A stretch of DNA of 64,000 nucleotides from Anaerotruncus sp. MC2020 (GCA_000701945.1 KL370841.1:275150-339149); one strand, 5' to 3'; positions 47,950-56,685 are shown, numbered from the stretch's first letter. Notes: a model not told the origin generated them from the sequence alone. Numbers and translations: made by a program.

Positions 47950-50235
47950 TTATAATGATTTGATGCCTGACTGATACAGGCTCTCGAATTCGCTGACGGG
48001 GATAGGCTTTGAGAAGTAATAGCCCTGGAACATACGACAGCCCATATCCGAAAGCACGTGGTACTGGTCCTCGGTCTCGACGCCCTCTGTGAGCGCGGAG
48101 ATGCCGAGGTCGTCGGAGAGGTTGATGATGTTGCGGACTATGGTCTGCGCTCTGAGCACATCCTCCGTCCTGCTGAGGAACTTCATGTCTATCTTGAGCA
48201 CATCGACGGGCATATCCTTGAGCATATTCAGCGATGAATAGCCGCTTCCGAAGTCGTCCATCTCTACGATGAAGCCTGCCTTGCGGAGTTCGTCGAGTAT
48301 CCTCATCTTGTTCTCGATATCGGTCATCATGACTGTTTCGGTTATCTCTATCCTCAGCCGCGCAGGCTCGACGCCGTACTGCTTCACGAGCTCCTGTATC
48401 TCGGCGGAGACGTCCATGAAGTAGAAGTCCTTGGGGGAGATGTTCACGGAGATGAAGAGGTCGATGCCGTCTTTCTGCCAGCGCGCGAGTATCTCGCAGG
48501 CGCTCCTCCACATGTACCTGTCTACCTCGACTATCATGCCGTTTTTCTCAAACACGGGAATGAACTTGGCGGGCGAGAGGAAGCCCTCGGTCGGGTGAAT
48601 CCACCTTGCGAGCGCCTCTGCGCCGATTATCTTGCCGTTGGTGTCGGCTATCGCCTGAAGATACGGACGTATCTGACCGTCTGCGAGAGCGGCGGAGAGC
48701 TGAGCCGTGATATGCTGGTCCCAGAGCACCTTCTGGCGCATATTGTCGTCATACAGCGCGAGGTGCTTGTGGTAGTCGTCCTTTATCGTCTGTATGGCGA
48801 GGTGAGCGCGGTCGAACATTACCGCGACGTCGGTATCCTTGTCGGTTATCTCGTAGGCGCCGACGTGGATGAGGATATTGTATTCAACAGCCATATCAGC
48901 GACCTTAAAGGTCGAGAGCCTCTTCTCGAATTCGTCGAGGTCGAACTCGTCGACGGGCACGCAGGCGCCGAAAACATCGCCGCCGAGCCTGCCGAAAATG
49001 CTGTTGTCGGTGAGGTTGGCGCGGATGCGCTCCGAGAGGTAAATGAGCACCTTGTCGCCGAATTCGGGGCTGAATATATCGTTGACTATCTTGAAGTTGC
49101 GGATATTGAGCGAGAGGATATAGCGCTTCACATCGGGCGAGCTGTGGAGCATCTCGCTGATGCGCTGGAACATATACTCCTTGGTATACAGTCCCGTGAG
49201 CCTGTCGTGCGTGGCGTTGTACAGCTCACGCTTGAGCTTGCGCTGTTCATCGGTGTTGTCGCGGATACTGAGGAACGAGCCCGCAGTTTTGCCTTGGTCG
49301 TCGGTGACGTAGTGGTTCTCGATGACGTAATACTGCGCGTCGTCGTCCGTCCCGAGCGTAAAGCCCGAGAACCAGTTGTCGGGCTTGCCCGTACAATCGC
49401 CGAACTTCGCGTCGAGCACCTCATTGGCTTTGTCTATGGTCTCATCGGTCAGCCCTGTGAGCTCCTGAGCGGGCTTATTGCCCCATATGCACTTGTTGTT
49501 TGAGTCGAAGAAGAACAGCGCTTCGGGCATTTCCGAGGCAATGTTCGCGAGCATACGGTCGAGGAGCCGCATGGGGCGGTAGTACAGCGAGAAGTAGAAT
49601 ATGAGCAGACCGAATATGCCGAAGCCTATCATTGAGCGGTCTACGGGAGTACGCGAGAAGATGTAGAAGGTCTGCCACAGCGCCGCGAAAACGAGCGTTC
49701 CGAAAATGACGGAGTAGCGCTCGGAGTATACCTTCGAGGAGCGTATCGTCTTGACGAGAAGCATTATCAGTATCACGACGAGGATGCCGTATACGACGGC
49801 GCGGTGATACGCCTGACCGATGTGCGGCACGAGGCGGTAGTAGTTGAAGCCGTCGACCTTTATCGGCTCCGTGGAGAACGCCTGGTCGAAGAAGAGGTCA
49901 AAGCCGTACTGTAGTATATCCGCCGTGAGGAATATCTCGAGAACGGCGCGAAGCTTGCCTTTTTTCCACTTGTAATTGCAGTATTCCACGACGAATTTCA
50001 GCATTGACCATATCATGAGGTCCATGCCGAGAAAGTATATGTAATATCCTATTGATGCGGGGAGCTCTGTCCCCGAGCGGACGATAATAAGGTTTCCGAT
50101 AATAGGCGGAGTGACAGATGCCATGAACAGCGACACCGTCGAGCCGATTGCTTTTTTTGACTTCAGAGCGGCTAAGGAGCAGCCTCCGAGCGCTATTATC
50201 AGGAAAATAAAAATGATAGAGTATTGGTCTCTCAT
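47950..50235 (-). CDS. Membrane 7TM-PAS-GGDEF-EAL phosphodiesterase
   Basis: A 761-residue membrane signalling protein. Residues of about 1-225 form seven hydrophobic segments, resembling the 7TM region at the N terminus of some histidine kinases; a PAS-like domain follows (about 240-350), then a GGDEF domain whose motif is FGRLGGDVFGACV (degenerate), then an EAL domain with GAEALARW, ISVNISPKDF, LRIEITETV, MDDFGSGYSSL, LKIDMKFL and LTEGVETEDQ, all catalytic positions kept. So it is predicted to degrade c-di-GMP. ATG 50235 follows AGGTGAT. Confidence 0.88.
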   Translation of the reverse strand: MRDQYSIIFIFLIIALGGCSLAALKSKKAIGSTVSLFMASVTPPIIGNLIIVRSGTELPASIGYYIYFLGMDLMIWSMLKFVVEYCNYKWKKGKLRAVLEIFLTADILQYGFDLFFDQAFSTEPIKVDGFNYYRLVPHIGQAYHRAVVYGILVVILIMLLVKTIRSSKVYSERYSVIFGTLVFAALWQTFYIFSRTPVDRSMIGFGIFGLLIFYFSLYYRPMRLLDRMLANIASEMPEALFFFDSNNKCIWGNKPAQELTGLTDETIDKANEVLDAKFGDCTGKPDNWFSGFTLGTDDDAQYYVIENHYVTDDQGKTAGSFLSIRDNTDEQRKLKRELYNATHDRLTGLYTKEYMFQRISEMLHSSPDVKRYILSLNIRNFKIVNDIFSPEFGDKVLIYLSERIRANLTDNSIFGRLGGDVFGACVPVDEFDLDEFEKRLSTFKVADMAVEYNILIHVGAYEITDKDTDVAVMFDRAHLAIQTIKDDYHKHLALYDDNMRQKVLWDQHITAQLSAALADGQIRPYLQAIADTNGKIIGAEALARWIHPTEGFLSPAKFIPVFEKNGMIVEVDRYMWRSACEILARWQKDGIDLFISVNISPKDFYFMDVSAEIQELVKQYGVEPARLRIEITETVMMTDIENKMRILDELRKAGFIVEMDDFGSGYSSLNMLKDMPVDVLKIDMKFLSRTEDVLRAQTIVRNIINLSDDLGISALTEGVETEDQYHVLSDMGCRMFQGYYFSKPIPVSEFESLYQSGIKSL

Positions 50236-50292
50236 ATTATCACCTGACCTAACAATAATGCGAATAGCAAATATGTATAAGATTCCTACACA

Positions 50293-50321
50293 ATTATAAC
50301 ACACATTCTGTAAAAACGCAA
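50293..50321 (-). promoter_or_regulatory. Promoter of the membrane EAL gene
   Basis: On the minus strand TTGCGT (50316-50321), 17-bp spacer, TATAAT (50293-50298). Confidence 0.65.
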
Positions 50322-50470
50322 CAAAAATTTCCAAAAATTTACACATCGTCCACAATTTCTTATTATTTATTACAAACGAAATCCCGCGTCACAATATATG
50401 GTATCGCCTGCTCTGACTCGAAACAAAATGTAGGAGGGAGCGGACGCGGCGTTCGGCTGAAAGCTCCGTC

Positions 50471-50499
50471 TTGACAATATTGTGAGCGCGTGATATAAT
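50471..50499 (+). promoter_or_regulatory. Promoter of the cobalamin operon
   Basis: TTGACA (50471-50476), 17-bp spacer, TATAAT (50494-50499): perfect consensus, directly before the riboswitch. Confidence 0.85.
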
Positions 50500-50504
50500 A
50501 TATG

Positions 50505-50660
50505 TTGCAGCCTGAAGCTGAGGGAAGTGCGGTGAGAATCCGTCGCAGCAGTCACTACCGTGTGGACGCGTGTCCGAGTCGGGTCGCTCGTCAGGTATGC
50601 GGATATTCACGTTTTTGGACAGTGAAAAACGGAACGTCTGAACCCGCAAAGGGCTTACAA
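50505..50660 (+). promoter_or_regulatory. Cobalamin (B12) riboswitch
   Basis: The transcript leader contains the cobalamin aptamer signatures in order: GAGGGAAGTGCGGTGAGAAT (about 50519-50538), TCCGTCGCAGCAGTCACTAC (50539-50558), then GAGTCGGGTC and TCAGGTATGCGG toward the end. Cobalamin normally lowers expression. No clear terminator follows; a CGGATAT/ATATCCG pair (about 50600 and 50666) may be part of the expression platform. Boundaries are approximate. Confidence 0.9.
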
Positions 50661-50721
50661 GTCATATCCGTTGCCGCTTTCCTTGACGGAGAGCGTTTTT
50701 ATTGCCCTATCATCAGAGAGT

Positions 50722-50737
50722 TGTTCCACGTGGAACA
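50722..50737. other. parS site 7 in the cobalamin-operon leader
   Basis: TGTTCCACGTGGAACA, perfect, between the riboswitch and the first start codon (22 bases before it). In RNA it would also form an 8-bp hairpin. Confidence 0.82.
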
Positions 50738-50759
50738 ATTCGGAAAAGGAGAGGTCATC

Positions 50760-51677
50760 ATGAAAAAATTCATCGCCGCGGCTGCTGCCGCATTCATCAC
50801 CTGCTCTGCAATGAGCATCACAGCATTCGCTGAGGAGACGTCCGCTGACGTATTCGTAACCATTTCCGACAAGGACGGAAAGATAGCGGTCGCTCAGGAG
50901 TCCGTAGCCGTTACAGACGCCGACAGCGACGGCAAGCTCACTATCAACGATGCGCTCGTCTGTGCTCACGACAAGTTCTTCGACGGCGGTTCAGAGGCAG
51001 GATATAAGGCTGTTGAGGGTCAGTACGGACTCTCGATAGACAAGCTCTGGGGAACAGAGAACGGCGGAAGCTACGGCTACTACCTCAATAATACGATGTC
51101 AATGGGTCTGACAGACCCCGTCAAGGCAGGCGACTACCTCAACGCCTTCGTTTATCCCGACCCCAACGCATGGAACACCACATACTACAGCTGGTTCGAC
51201 AAGAACACTGCTGAGGCTGAGCAGGGCGATGAGCTCGAGCTCACACTCAAGCGCGCTTCCTTCGACGAGAACTACCAGCTCGTGCCCGTTGCAGTCGAGG
51301 ACGCAGCTATCACTATCGACGGCGAGGCTACAGATGTCAAGACAGACGCCGAGGGCAAGGCTAAGGTCAAGCTCGACAAGGCAGGCAAGCTCACTGTCAG
51401 CGCAACGCTCGACGGCGATTCGATACTCATCCCGCCCGTACTCATCGCTGACGTAAAGGGCGAGGAGACCACAACTACTACGACTGAGACTACGACAACC
51501 ACTACTACCACAACTACTACAGCTACAACTACAGCCTCCACATCTACTGCAAAGTCTACTACAGCCGCAGGAACAACGTCACCCAAGACTGGCGACACAG
51601 GCGCGGCAGTATCGCTCGTTCTCCTCGGAACAGGCGTATTTGCAGCATTCTCGCTGAGAAAGAAGCATGAGAACTAA
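50760..51677 (+). CDS. Sortase-anchored surface protein of the cobalamin operon
   Basis: A 305-residue exported protein, first gene after the riboswitch. A signal peptide (1-24, AFA then EE) precedes a domain (about 28-150) with an EF-hand-like loop DADSDGKLTINDAL (53-66) and the motif GYKAVEGQYGLSIDKLWG...GGSYGYYLNN...PVKAGDYLNAFVY, which looks like a DUF4430-related ligand-binding fold by inference. A beta-rich segment (about 155-232) follows, then a Thr-rich wall-spanning linker (237-273), the sorting signal SPKTG (274-278), a membrane helix and a KK tail. Likely binds corrinoids or their carriers at the cell surface. GGAGAGG precedes ATG 50760. Confidence 0.8.
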   Translation: MKKFIAAAAAAFITCSAMSITAFAEETSADVFVTISDKDGKIAVAQESVAVTDADSDGKLTINDALVCAHDKFFDGGSEAGYKAVEGQYGLSIDKLWGTENGGSYGYYLNNTMSMGLTDPVKAGDYLNAFVYPDPNAWNTTYYSWFDKNTAEAEQGDELELTLKRASFDENYQLVPVAVEDAAITIDGEATDVKTDAEGKAKVKLDKAGKLTVSATLDGDSILIPPVLIADVKGEETTTTTTETTTTTTTTTTTATTTASTSTAKSTTAAGTTSPKTGDTGAAVSLVLLGTGVFAAFSLRKKHEN

Positions 51678-53517
51678 AGCTCTGAGAGGGCTGATGTCGT
51701 GGGCGGCAGTGCTCGTACTGTCGCTCGCGCTCGTACCGATAAGAGCCGCAGGCTATGAATATACCGCCGACGAGGTCGATGACCTTATCGGCGGTATACT
51801 TGCATATAAGCTCGAAGAATCGGGCGCGGATGACGTTCAGGAGTGGATAGACGGCTATCTCACCGACAAAGCGGGGACGATGTCCGAGTGGTACATCATC
51901 GCCCTCAGTCAGGACGGCGTGCGCGGTATGGACTCCTACGAGCGCGCGCTCAGAAGCTATATCAGCTCGAATACGATACATTCGGCGACCACCCGCGAGA
52001 AGCTCGCGCTGGCGCTGTGTGCGGCGGGGAGCTCCGACAGCTACATCGCCGACATACTCGACGATTCCATAGGCGCGAACGGCATAATGAGCAGGATATA
52101 CGGGCTCCACGTCCTCAACAACGGCTACACCTGCGGAGATTACACGGCGGAGTCGGTCGCGGACGAGCTCCTCGACCTGCAATATCCCGACGGCGGCTGG
52201 GCGCTTTTCGGCGACTACGGCGACATCGACGTCACCGCGATGACGATACAGGCTCTTGCTCCGCAGTATGACGAGCGCTCCGACGTGGAGGCGGCAGTCG
52301 ACCGCGGACTCGACTTCCTCTCGCGCAAGCAGATGGACGACGGCGGCTACAAGGGCTTCGGCAAGCCGAATCCCGAGAGCTCTGCGCAGGTGCTGACCGC
52401 GCTCTCGGCGCTCGGTATAGACTGTCAGGAGGACAGCCGCTTCATCAAGGACGGCAATACGATAATCGACAGCATGGTGACGTATCGGCTCGCCGACGGC
52501 AGCTACTGCCACGAGGCAGGCGGCGGATTCAACGAAACAGCGACGATTCAGGCGATGTATTCCTTCGTCGCGTACAAGCGCCTGCTCGAGGGCAAGCCCT
52601 CGCTCTACATCATGGACAACCGCCGCGAGCTTTTGCCAAATGGCGGTGATACGCCGAATACTACCGCTCCTGCGACTACGGCGGCAGGAGCTTCCGCGGT
52701 CACGACTGCACGTAATTCCGCGGAGTCGGGCTCGACGACGACCGTGACCTCCTCAGCAGTATCGGCGGGGAGCTCTACTGCTCACACCTCCGCTTCTGTC
52801 AAGTCTACAGCGACCGTAACGGCGGCAGGCTCGGCAGTACAGACCGCCGCTTCGTCGGAGCTGTCTGCAACTACGTCGCCGACCACCGCAAAAGCCGTGA
52901 TATCGGCAAATTCCGACAACACGCGCGGCGGCTACAAGCCTGTCGCCATTCTCGTCATCATCGGCGCGGGAGCGCTGCTGTCAGTGCTGCTGCTCGCTCT
53001 CGGCAAGCGCAGCTACAAGAACTTCCTCTTCGTCGGAGCGGCTGCCGCGGCGGGAGTCATCATCGTCCTCGTGACGGATATACGCTCCGCAGACGAGTAT
53101 TACGGCTCGTCGGCAGTCAAGGAAAACGCCGTAGGTACGGTAACTATGGAGATACGCTGTGACACGGCTGTCGGCAAGTCTGACAGCGAGTACATCCCCG
53201 AGGACGGCGTTATCCTGCCCGTGACGAGCTTCGATATCGAGGCGGGCGACACAGTCTACGACGTCCTCACCGACGCGGCGCAGACCTACGGCTTGCAGAT
53301 AGACGCGCACGGCGGCTCGAAGAGCATGATATACGTCGCGGGCATAAACTACCTGTACGAGTTCGATTTCGGCGATTTATCGGGCTGGGTGTACCATGTC
53401 AACGGCATCTCGCCCTCGCGCAACAGCGGCGACTACGTCCTCTCGGACGGTGACGTCATCGAGTGGCTGTACACCTGCGAGCTCGGACGCGACCTGAATG
53501 AGGTGTACGAGGAATGA
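51667..53517 (+). CDS. Transcobalamin/intrinsic-factor-like membrane protein
   Basis: A 616-residue protein overlapping the previous gene by 11 bases. Order: signal segment (8-28); alpha/alpha-repeat domain (about 35-310) with prenyltransferase/squalene-cyclase-like repeats such as LQYPDGGWALFG and DVTAMTIQAL, and MDDGGYKGFG; Ser/Thr/Ala linker (328-415); two membrane helices (about 424-446, 452-470); and a DUF4430-type domain (about 515-605) with FDIEAGDTVYDVLTDAAQ, LSGWVYHVNG and LSDGDVIEWLYT. Animal intrinsic factor and transcobalamin combine an alpha6/alpha6 barrel with a C-terminal DUF4430-like beta domain, the same order. With the riboswitch, a corrinoid-capture role is a strong inference. 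Confidence 0.82.
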   Translation: MRTKALRGLMSWAAVLVLSLALVPIRAAGYEYTADEVDDLIGGILAYKLEESGADDVQEWIDGYLTDKAGTMSEWYIIALSQDGVRGMDSYERALRSYISSNTIHSATTREKLALALCAAGSSDSYIADILDDSIGANGIMSRIYGLHVLNNGYTCGDYTAESVADELLDLQYPDGGWALFGDYGDIDVTAMTIQALAPQYDERSDVEAAVDRGLDFLSRKQMDDGGYKGFGKPNPESSAQVLTALSALGIDCQEDSRFIKDGNTIIDSMVTYRLADGSYCHEAGGGFNETATIQAMYSFVAYKRLLEGKPSLYIMDNRRELLPNGGDTPNTTAPATTAAGASAVTTARNSAESGSTTTVTSSAVSAGSSTAHTSASVKSTATVTAAGSAVQTAASSELSATTSPTTAKAVISANSDNTRGGYKPVAILVIIGAGALLSVLLLALGKRSYKNFLFVGAAAAAGVIIVLVTDIRSADEYYGSSAVKENAVGTVTMEIRCDTAVGKSDSEYIPEDGVILPVTSFDIEAGDTVYDVLTDAAQTYGLQIDAHGGSKSMIYVAGINYLYEFDFGDLSGWVYHVNGISPSRNSGDYVLSDGDVIEWLYTCELGRDLNEVYEE

Positions 53518-54392
53518 GGAGCTTTTCGGAATTTGACCCCGTCGCGCTGACGGTCTGGTTTTTCAGCGTCACGGGAGTGGCGATGTTCTGCGGACACCCG
53601 CTCCTCATGGCGATATCGCTCGCGGGAGCGGTGCTGTTCTTCGCAGTCCGAAACGGCACGAAGCATCTGCGCTCGCACATTTTTTTCATCGCACTTTTCG
53701 CAGTCCTCGCGCTCGCGAATCCGCTCGTTTCGCACAACGGTGCAACGGTGATGTTCGTGCTCAACGACCGCCCGATAACGCTCGAAGCCCTGCTATACGG
53801 CGTAAATTCGGCGGCTATGATAGTCGGCGTGCTGTACTGGTTCCGTTCGCTGACGCAGATAATGACGAGCGAGAAGGTGCTCTGTGTGGCGGGGACGTTC
53901 TCGCCGAAGCTTGCGCTCGTGCTGTCAATGGCGCTGCGCTCCGTGCCGATGTTCGCGCGGAGAGCGAAGCAGGTCAGCGACGCGCAGAAGGCAATGGGGC
54001 TCTACAGCGAGGACAACATCGTCGACGACCTGCGCGGACGTATGCGCGTATTTTCGATAATTTCGACGTGGGCGCTCGAGAACGGCATCATCACCGCCGA
54101 CAGCATGACCGCGCGCGGCTACGGTACGGGCAGGCGGTCACAGCTCCGCCGCTTCCGATTCACGGCGGCTGACGGCGTTTTCACGCTTGTGACGCTTGCT
54201 CTGCTCGGAGTGACCGCCGCCGCGATAGCGACAGATTCGCTCGCGTTCACGTTTTACCCGCGCATCGACATCGCGGTATCGGGCACGCTCGGCATCTGCG
54301 GAGCCATAGCCTACGGAGCGCTCGTGCTCCTGCCAATTTTCATTGAAACGGAGGTGTCCCTGAGGTGGAGATACTTGCAGTCGAAAATCTGA
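53514..54392 (+). CDS. ecfT: ECF transporter membrane subunit EcfT
   Basis: A 292-residue integral membrane protein with about six segments, the CbiQ/EcfT coupling subunit linking the ATPases to the substrate-binding component. The coupling motif ARGYGTGRRSQLRRF lies at about 200-214, and RSVPMFARRAKQVSDAQKAMG in the preceding coupling helix region. It starts in the stop codon of the preceding gene (ATGA) and overlaps the ATPase gene by 28 bases, so the operon is tightly coupled. Confidence 0.88.
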   Translation: MRSFSEFDPVALTVWFFSVTGVAMFCGHPLLMAISLAGAVLFFAVRNGTKHLRSHIFFIALFAVLALANPLVSHNGATVMFVLNDRPITLEALLYGVNSAAMIVGVLYWFRSLTQIMTSEKVLCVAGTFSPKLALVLSMALRSVPMFARRAKQVSDAQKAMGLYSEDNIVDDLRGRMRVFSIISTWALENGIITADSMTARGYGTGRRSQLRRFRFTAADGVFTLVTLALLGVTAAAIATDSLAFTFYPRIDIAVSGTLGICGAIAYGALVLLPIFIETEVSLRWRYLQSKI

Positions 54393-56002
54393 CGTTCACG
54401 TACCCGAAATGTGAGGCGCCCGCGGTCAGGGACGTCACACTCGCGCTCGAAAAGGGCGAATTTGCGGTGCTCTGCGGAGCTACAGGCAGCGGCAAATCCA
54501 CGCTCCTGCGGATGCTCAAGCGGGAGCTCACGCCGCTCGGGGAGCGCACGGGACGCATACTCTTCTGCGGACAGGAGCTGTCAGAGCTCGCAGACCGCGA
54601 ATCTGCGGCAAAAATCGGCTTCGTCATGCAGCAGCCCGAGCAGCAGATAGTCACCGACAAGGTCTGGCACGAGCTCGCATTCGGGCTAGAGAACCTCGGA
54701 GTCCCGCAGAGCGAGATAGCCCGCAGAACTGCCGAAATGGCGAGCTATTTCGGCATCGGCGACTGGTACGACAGGGACGTCGCAGAGCTCTCGGGCGGAC
54801 AGAAGCAGCTGCTCAATCTCGCGGCGGTACTCGTCATGCAGCCCGATATCCTCATACTCGACGAGCCGACCGCTCAGCTTGACCCGATAGCCGCCTCGGA
54901 CTTCATCGCGGCGCTGAAACGGCTGAATCAGGATATGTCGCTGACCATGATAATGGCGGAGCACCGCCTCGAGGAGGTCGTGCCGATATGCGACAGGCTG
55001 ATGATAATGGAGCAGGGGAGGCTCGCCGCGAACGGCGCTCCCGAGGAGGTCATCACGCAGCTCCGCGGACGCGAGGAGCTCCTGCGCGGGATGCCTGCGG
55101 CGGCGAGGCTGTATGCGGAGCTCGGCGAGAGCGGGAGCTGTCCGCTGACAGTGCGCGCGGGACGCCGATATATCGAGGAAAACTACCGCAATGATGTCAG
55201 GTCGCTGCCCGCGGAGGACTACACAGTCCCCGAGGAAAAGGCGCTGACACTCAGCGGCGTTTGGTTCCGCTACGGCCGCTATTCGCGGGACATAATCAAG
55301 GGGCTGGAGCTCGGAATCGGGGCGGGTGAGATATTCTGCATTCTCGGCGGCAACGGCTCGGGCAAGACGACCACCCTCAACGCGGCGGCGGGCTTGCTGA
55401 AGCCCTACAAGGGCACTATCCGCGTGTTCGGGAAAAAGCTGAAGGAGTACCGAAACCGCTCGCTCTACCGTGAATGCCTTGCACTCCTGCCGCAGGATGT
55501 GCAGACGACCTTCCTGCACAACACCGTGCGCGAGGAGCTCGACGAGTGCGGCGCGGACGTAAAAGCGCTTCCCTACGACATTTCGCACCTCATGGACAAG
55601 CACCCGTATGACCTCTCGGGCGGCGAGCAGCAGCTTGTCGCGCTCGCGAAGGTGCTCGCCTCAAAGCCGAGACTGCTGCTGCTCGACGAGCCGACAAAGG
55701 GGCTCGACGCAAATGCGAAGGCTGATATGACCGCTATTTTGCGGAGCTTGAAGGCTTCGGGAGTAACGACGGTCATCGTCACGCATGACGTTGAGTTCGC
55801 CGCCGAGTGCGCCGACAGGTGCGCTATGTTCTTCGGTGGACAGGTAGTCTCGGTTGGCACGCCGCGGGAGTTCTTCTCGTGCAGCAGCTTCTACACGACT
55901 GCGGTCAGCCGCATGACGCGCGGCTTCTACGAGGGAGCTGTCACTGCCGCGCAGGCTGCGGAGCTCTGCCGCAGGAACGGCAAAAAGGAGGCGGCGGGAT
56001 GA
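54365..56002 (+). CDS. ecfA: Fused double ECF ATPase (EcfA1-EcfA2)
   Basis: A 545-residue protein carrying two ABC ATPase domains in one chain, replacing the usual two EcfA genes. Domain 1: Walker A CGATGSGKSTL, signature LSGGQKQLLNLA, Walker B ILILDEPTAQLD. Domain 2 (from about 290): GGNGSGKTT, LSGGEQQLVALA, LLLLDEPTKGLD. Both sites look intact. GTG start at 54365 with GGAGG upstream at 10 bases, inside the end of ecfT. Overlaps the S-component gene by 4 bases. Confidence 0.9.
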   Translation: MEILAVENLTFTYPKCEAPAVRDVTLALEKGEFAVLCGATGSGKSTLLRMLKRELTPLGERTGRILFCGQELSELADRESAAKIGFVMQQPEQQIVTDKVWHELAFGLENLGVPQSEIARRTAEMASYFGIGDWYDRDVAELSGGQKQLLNLAAVLVMQPDILILDEPTAQLDPIAASDFIAALKRLNQDMSLTMIMAEHRLEEVVPICDRLMIMEQGRLAANGAPEEVITQLRGREELLRGMPAAARLYAELGESGSCPLTVRAGRRYIEENYRNDVRSLPAEDYTVPEEKALTLSGVWFRYGRYSRDIIKGLELGIGAGEIFCILGGNGSGKTTTLNAAAGLLKPYKGTIRVFGKKLKEYRNRSLYRECLALLPQDVQTTFLHNTVREELDECGADVKALPYDISHLMDKHPYDLSGGEQQLVALAKVLASKPRLLLLDEPTKGLDANAKADMTAILRSLKASGVTTVIVTHDVEFAAECADRCAMFFGGQVVSVGTPREFFSCSSFYTTAVSRMTRGFYEGAVTAAQAAELCRRNGKKEAAG

Positions 56003-56685
56003 TAGTGATACGCAGTCGTGAACTGCGGAACGTCATAAGGGTGGCAGTCCCGTTCGCCGTCATACCCGCGATAACGCTCGCAGGCGCACTCGTCTTTGAC
56101 CAGAAGCGGCACATCATTGTCTCGCTCGCGGTCGCGGTAATGGCTCTTCTGCTGTTCACGGCGGGCTTCGAGCGCAAGACTACGGGCTCGCGGCGGCTGG
56201 TGATAGTATCGGTGATGACCGCGCTGTGCTTTGCGGGGAGGTTTATCCCCTTCCTCAAGCCGATATCCGCGCTCACGATAATCACGGCGCTGTATCTCGG
56301 CGGGGAGGCGGGCTTCCTCGTCGGAGCGATGTCGGCGGTGCTGTCGAACTTCTACTTCGGACAGGGACCGTGGACAGCGTTCCAGATGCTCGCATGGGGC
56401 ATGACAGGGCTGTTTGCGGGCATATTCGCAGAGCCACTCAAGTGCAGGAAATGGCTTCTGCTGGTGTACGGTGCGCTCGCGGGAGTCGGCTACTCGTTCT
56501 TCATGGACATATGGACGGTGCTGTGGTACGGCGAGGGATTCAGCTTCAAGCTGTATCTCGGAGCGCTGTTCACGGCGATACCGTATACGGCGTCATATGC
56601 GGCGTCGAACGTGCTGTTTCTGGCGCTTCTTGCGAAGCCCTTCGGCGATAAGCTGAACAGGATAAAGACAAAGTACGGGGTGTAG
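55999..56685 (+). CDS. ECF transporter S component, probably cobalamin-specific
   Basis: A 228-residue membrane protein with about eight hydrophobic segments; the region ALCFAGRFIPFLKPISALTI and the later GQGPWTAFQMLAWGMTGLFAG resemble ECF S components of the cobalamin/CbrT-like or related group. Two extra N-terminal segments (about 15-55) precede the core. Substrate is assigned from the operon: riboswitch, surface binding proteins and EcfT/EcfA. ATG 55999 overlaps the ATPase stop. It closes the five-gene operon. Confidence 0.8.
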   Translation: MIVIRSRELRNVIRVAVPFAVIPAITLAGALVFDQKRHIIVSLAVAVMALLLFTAGFERKTTGSRRLVIVSVMTALCFAGRFIPFLKPISALTIITALYLGGEAGFLVGAMSAVLSNFYFGQGPWTAFQMLAWGMTGLFAGIFAEPLKCRKWLLLVYGALAGVGYSFFMDIWTVLWYGEGFSFKLYLGALFTAIPYTASYAASNVLFLALLAKPFGDKLNRIKTKYGV

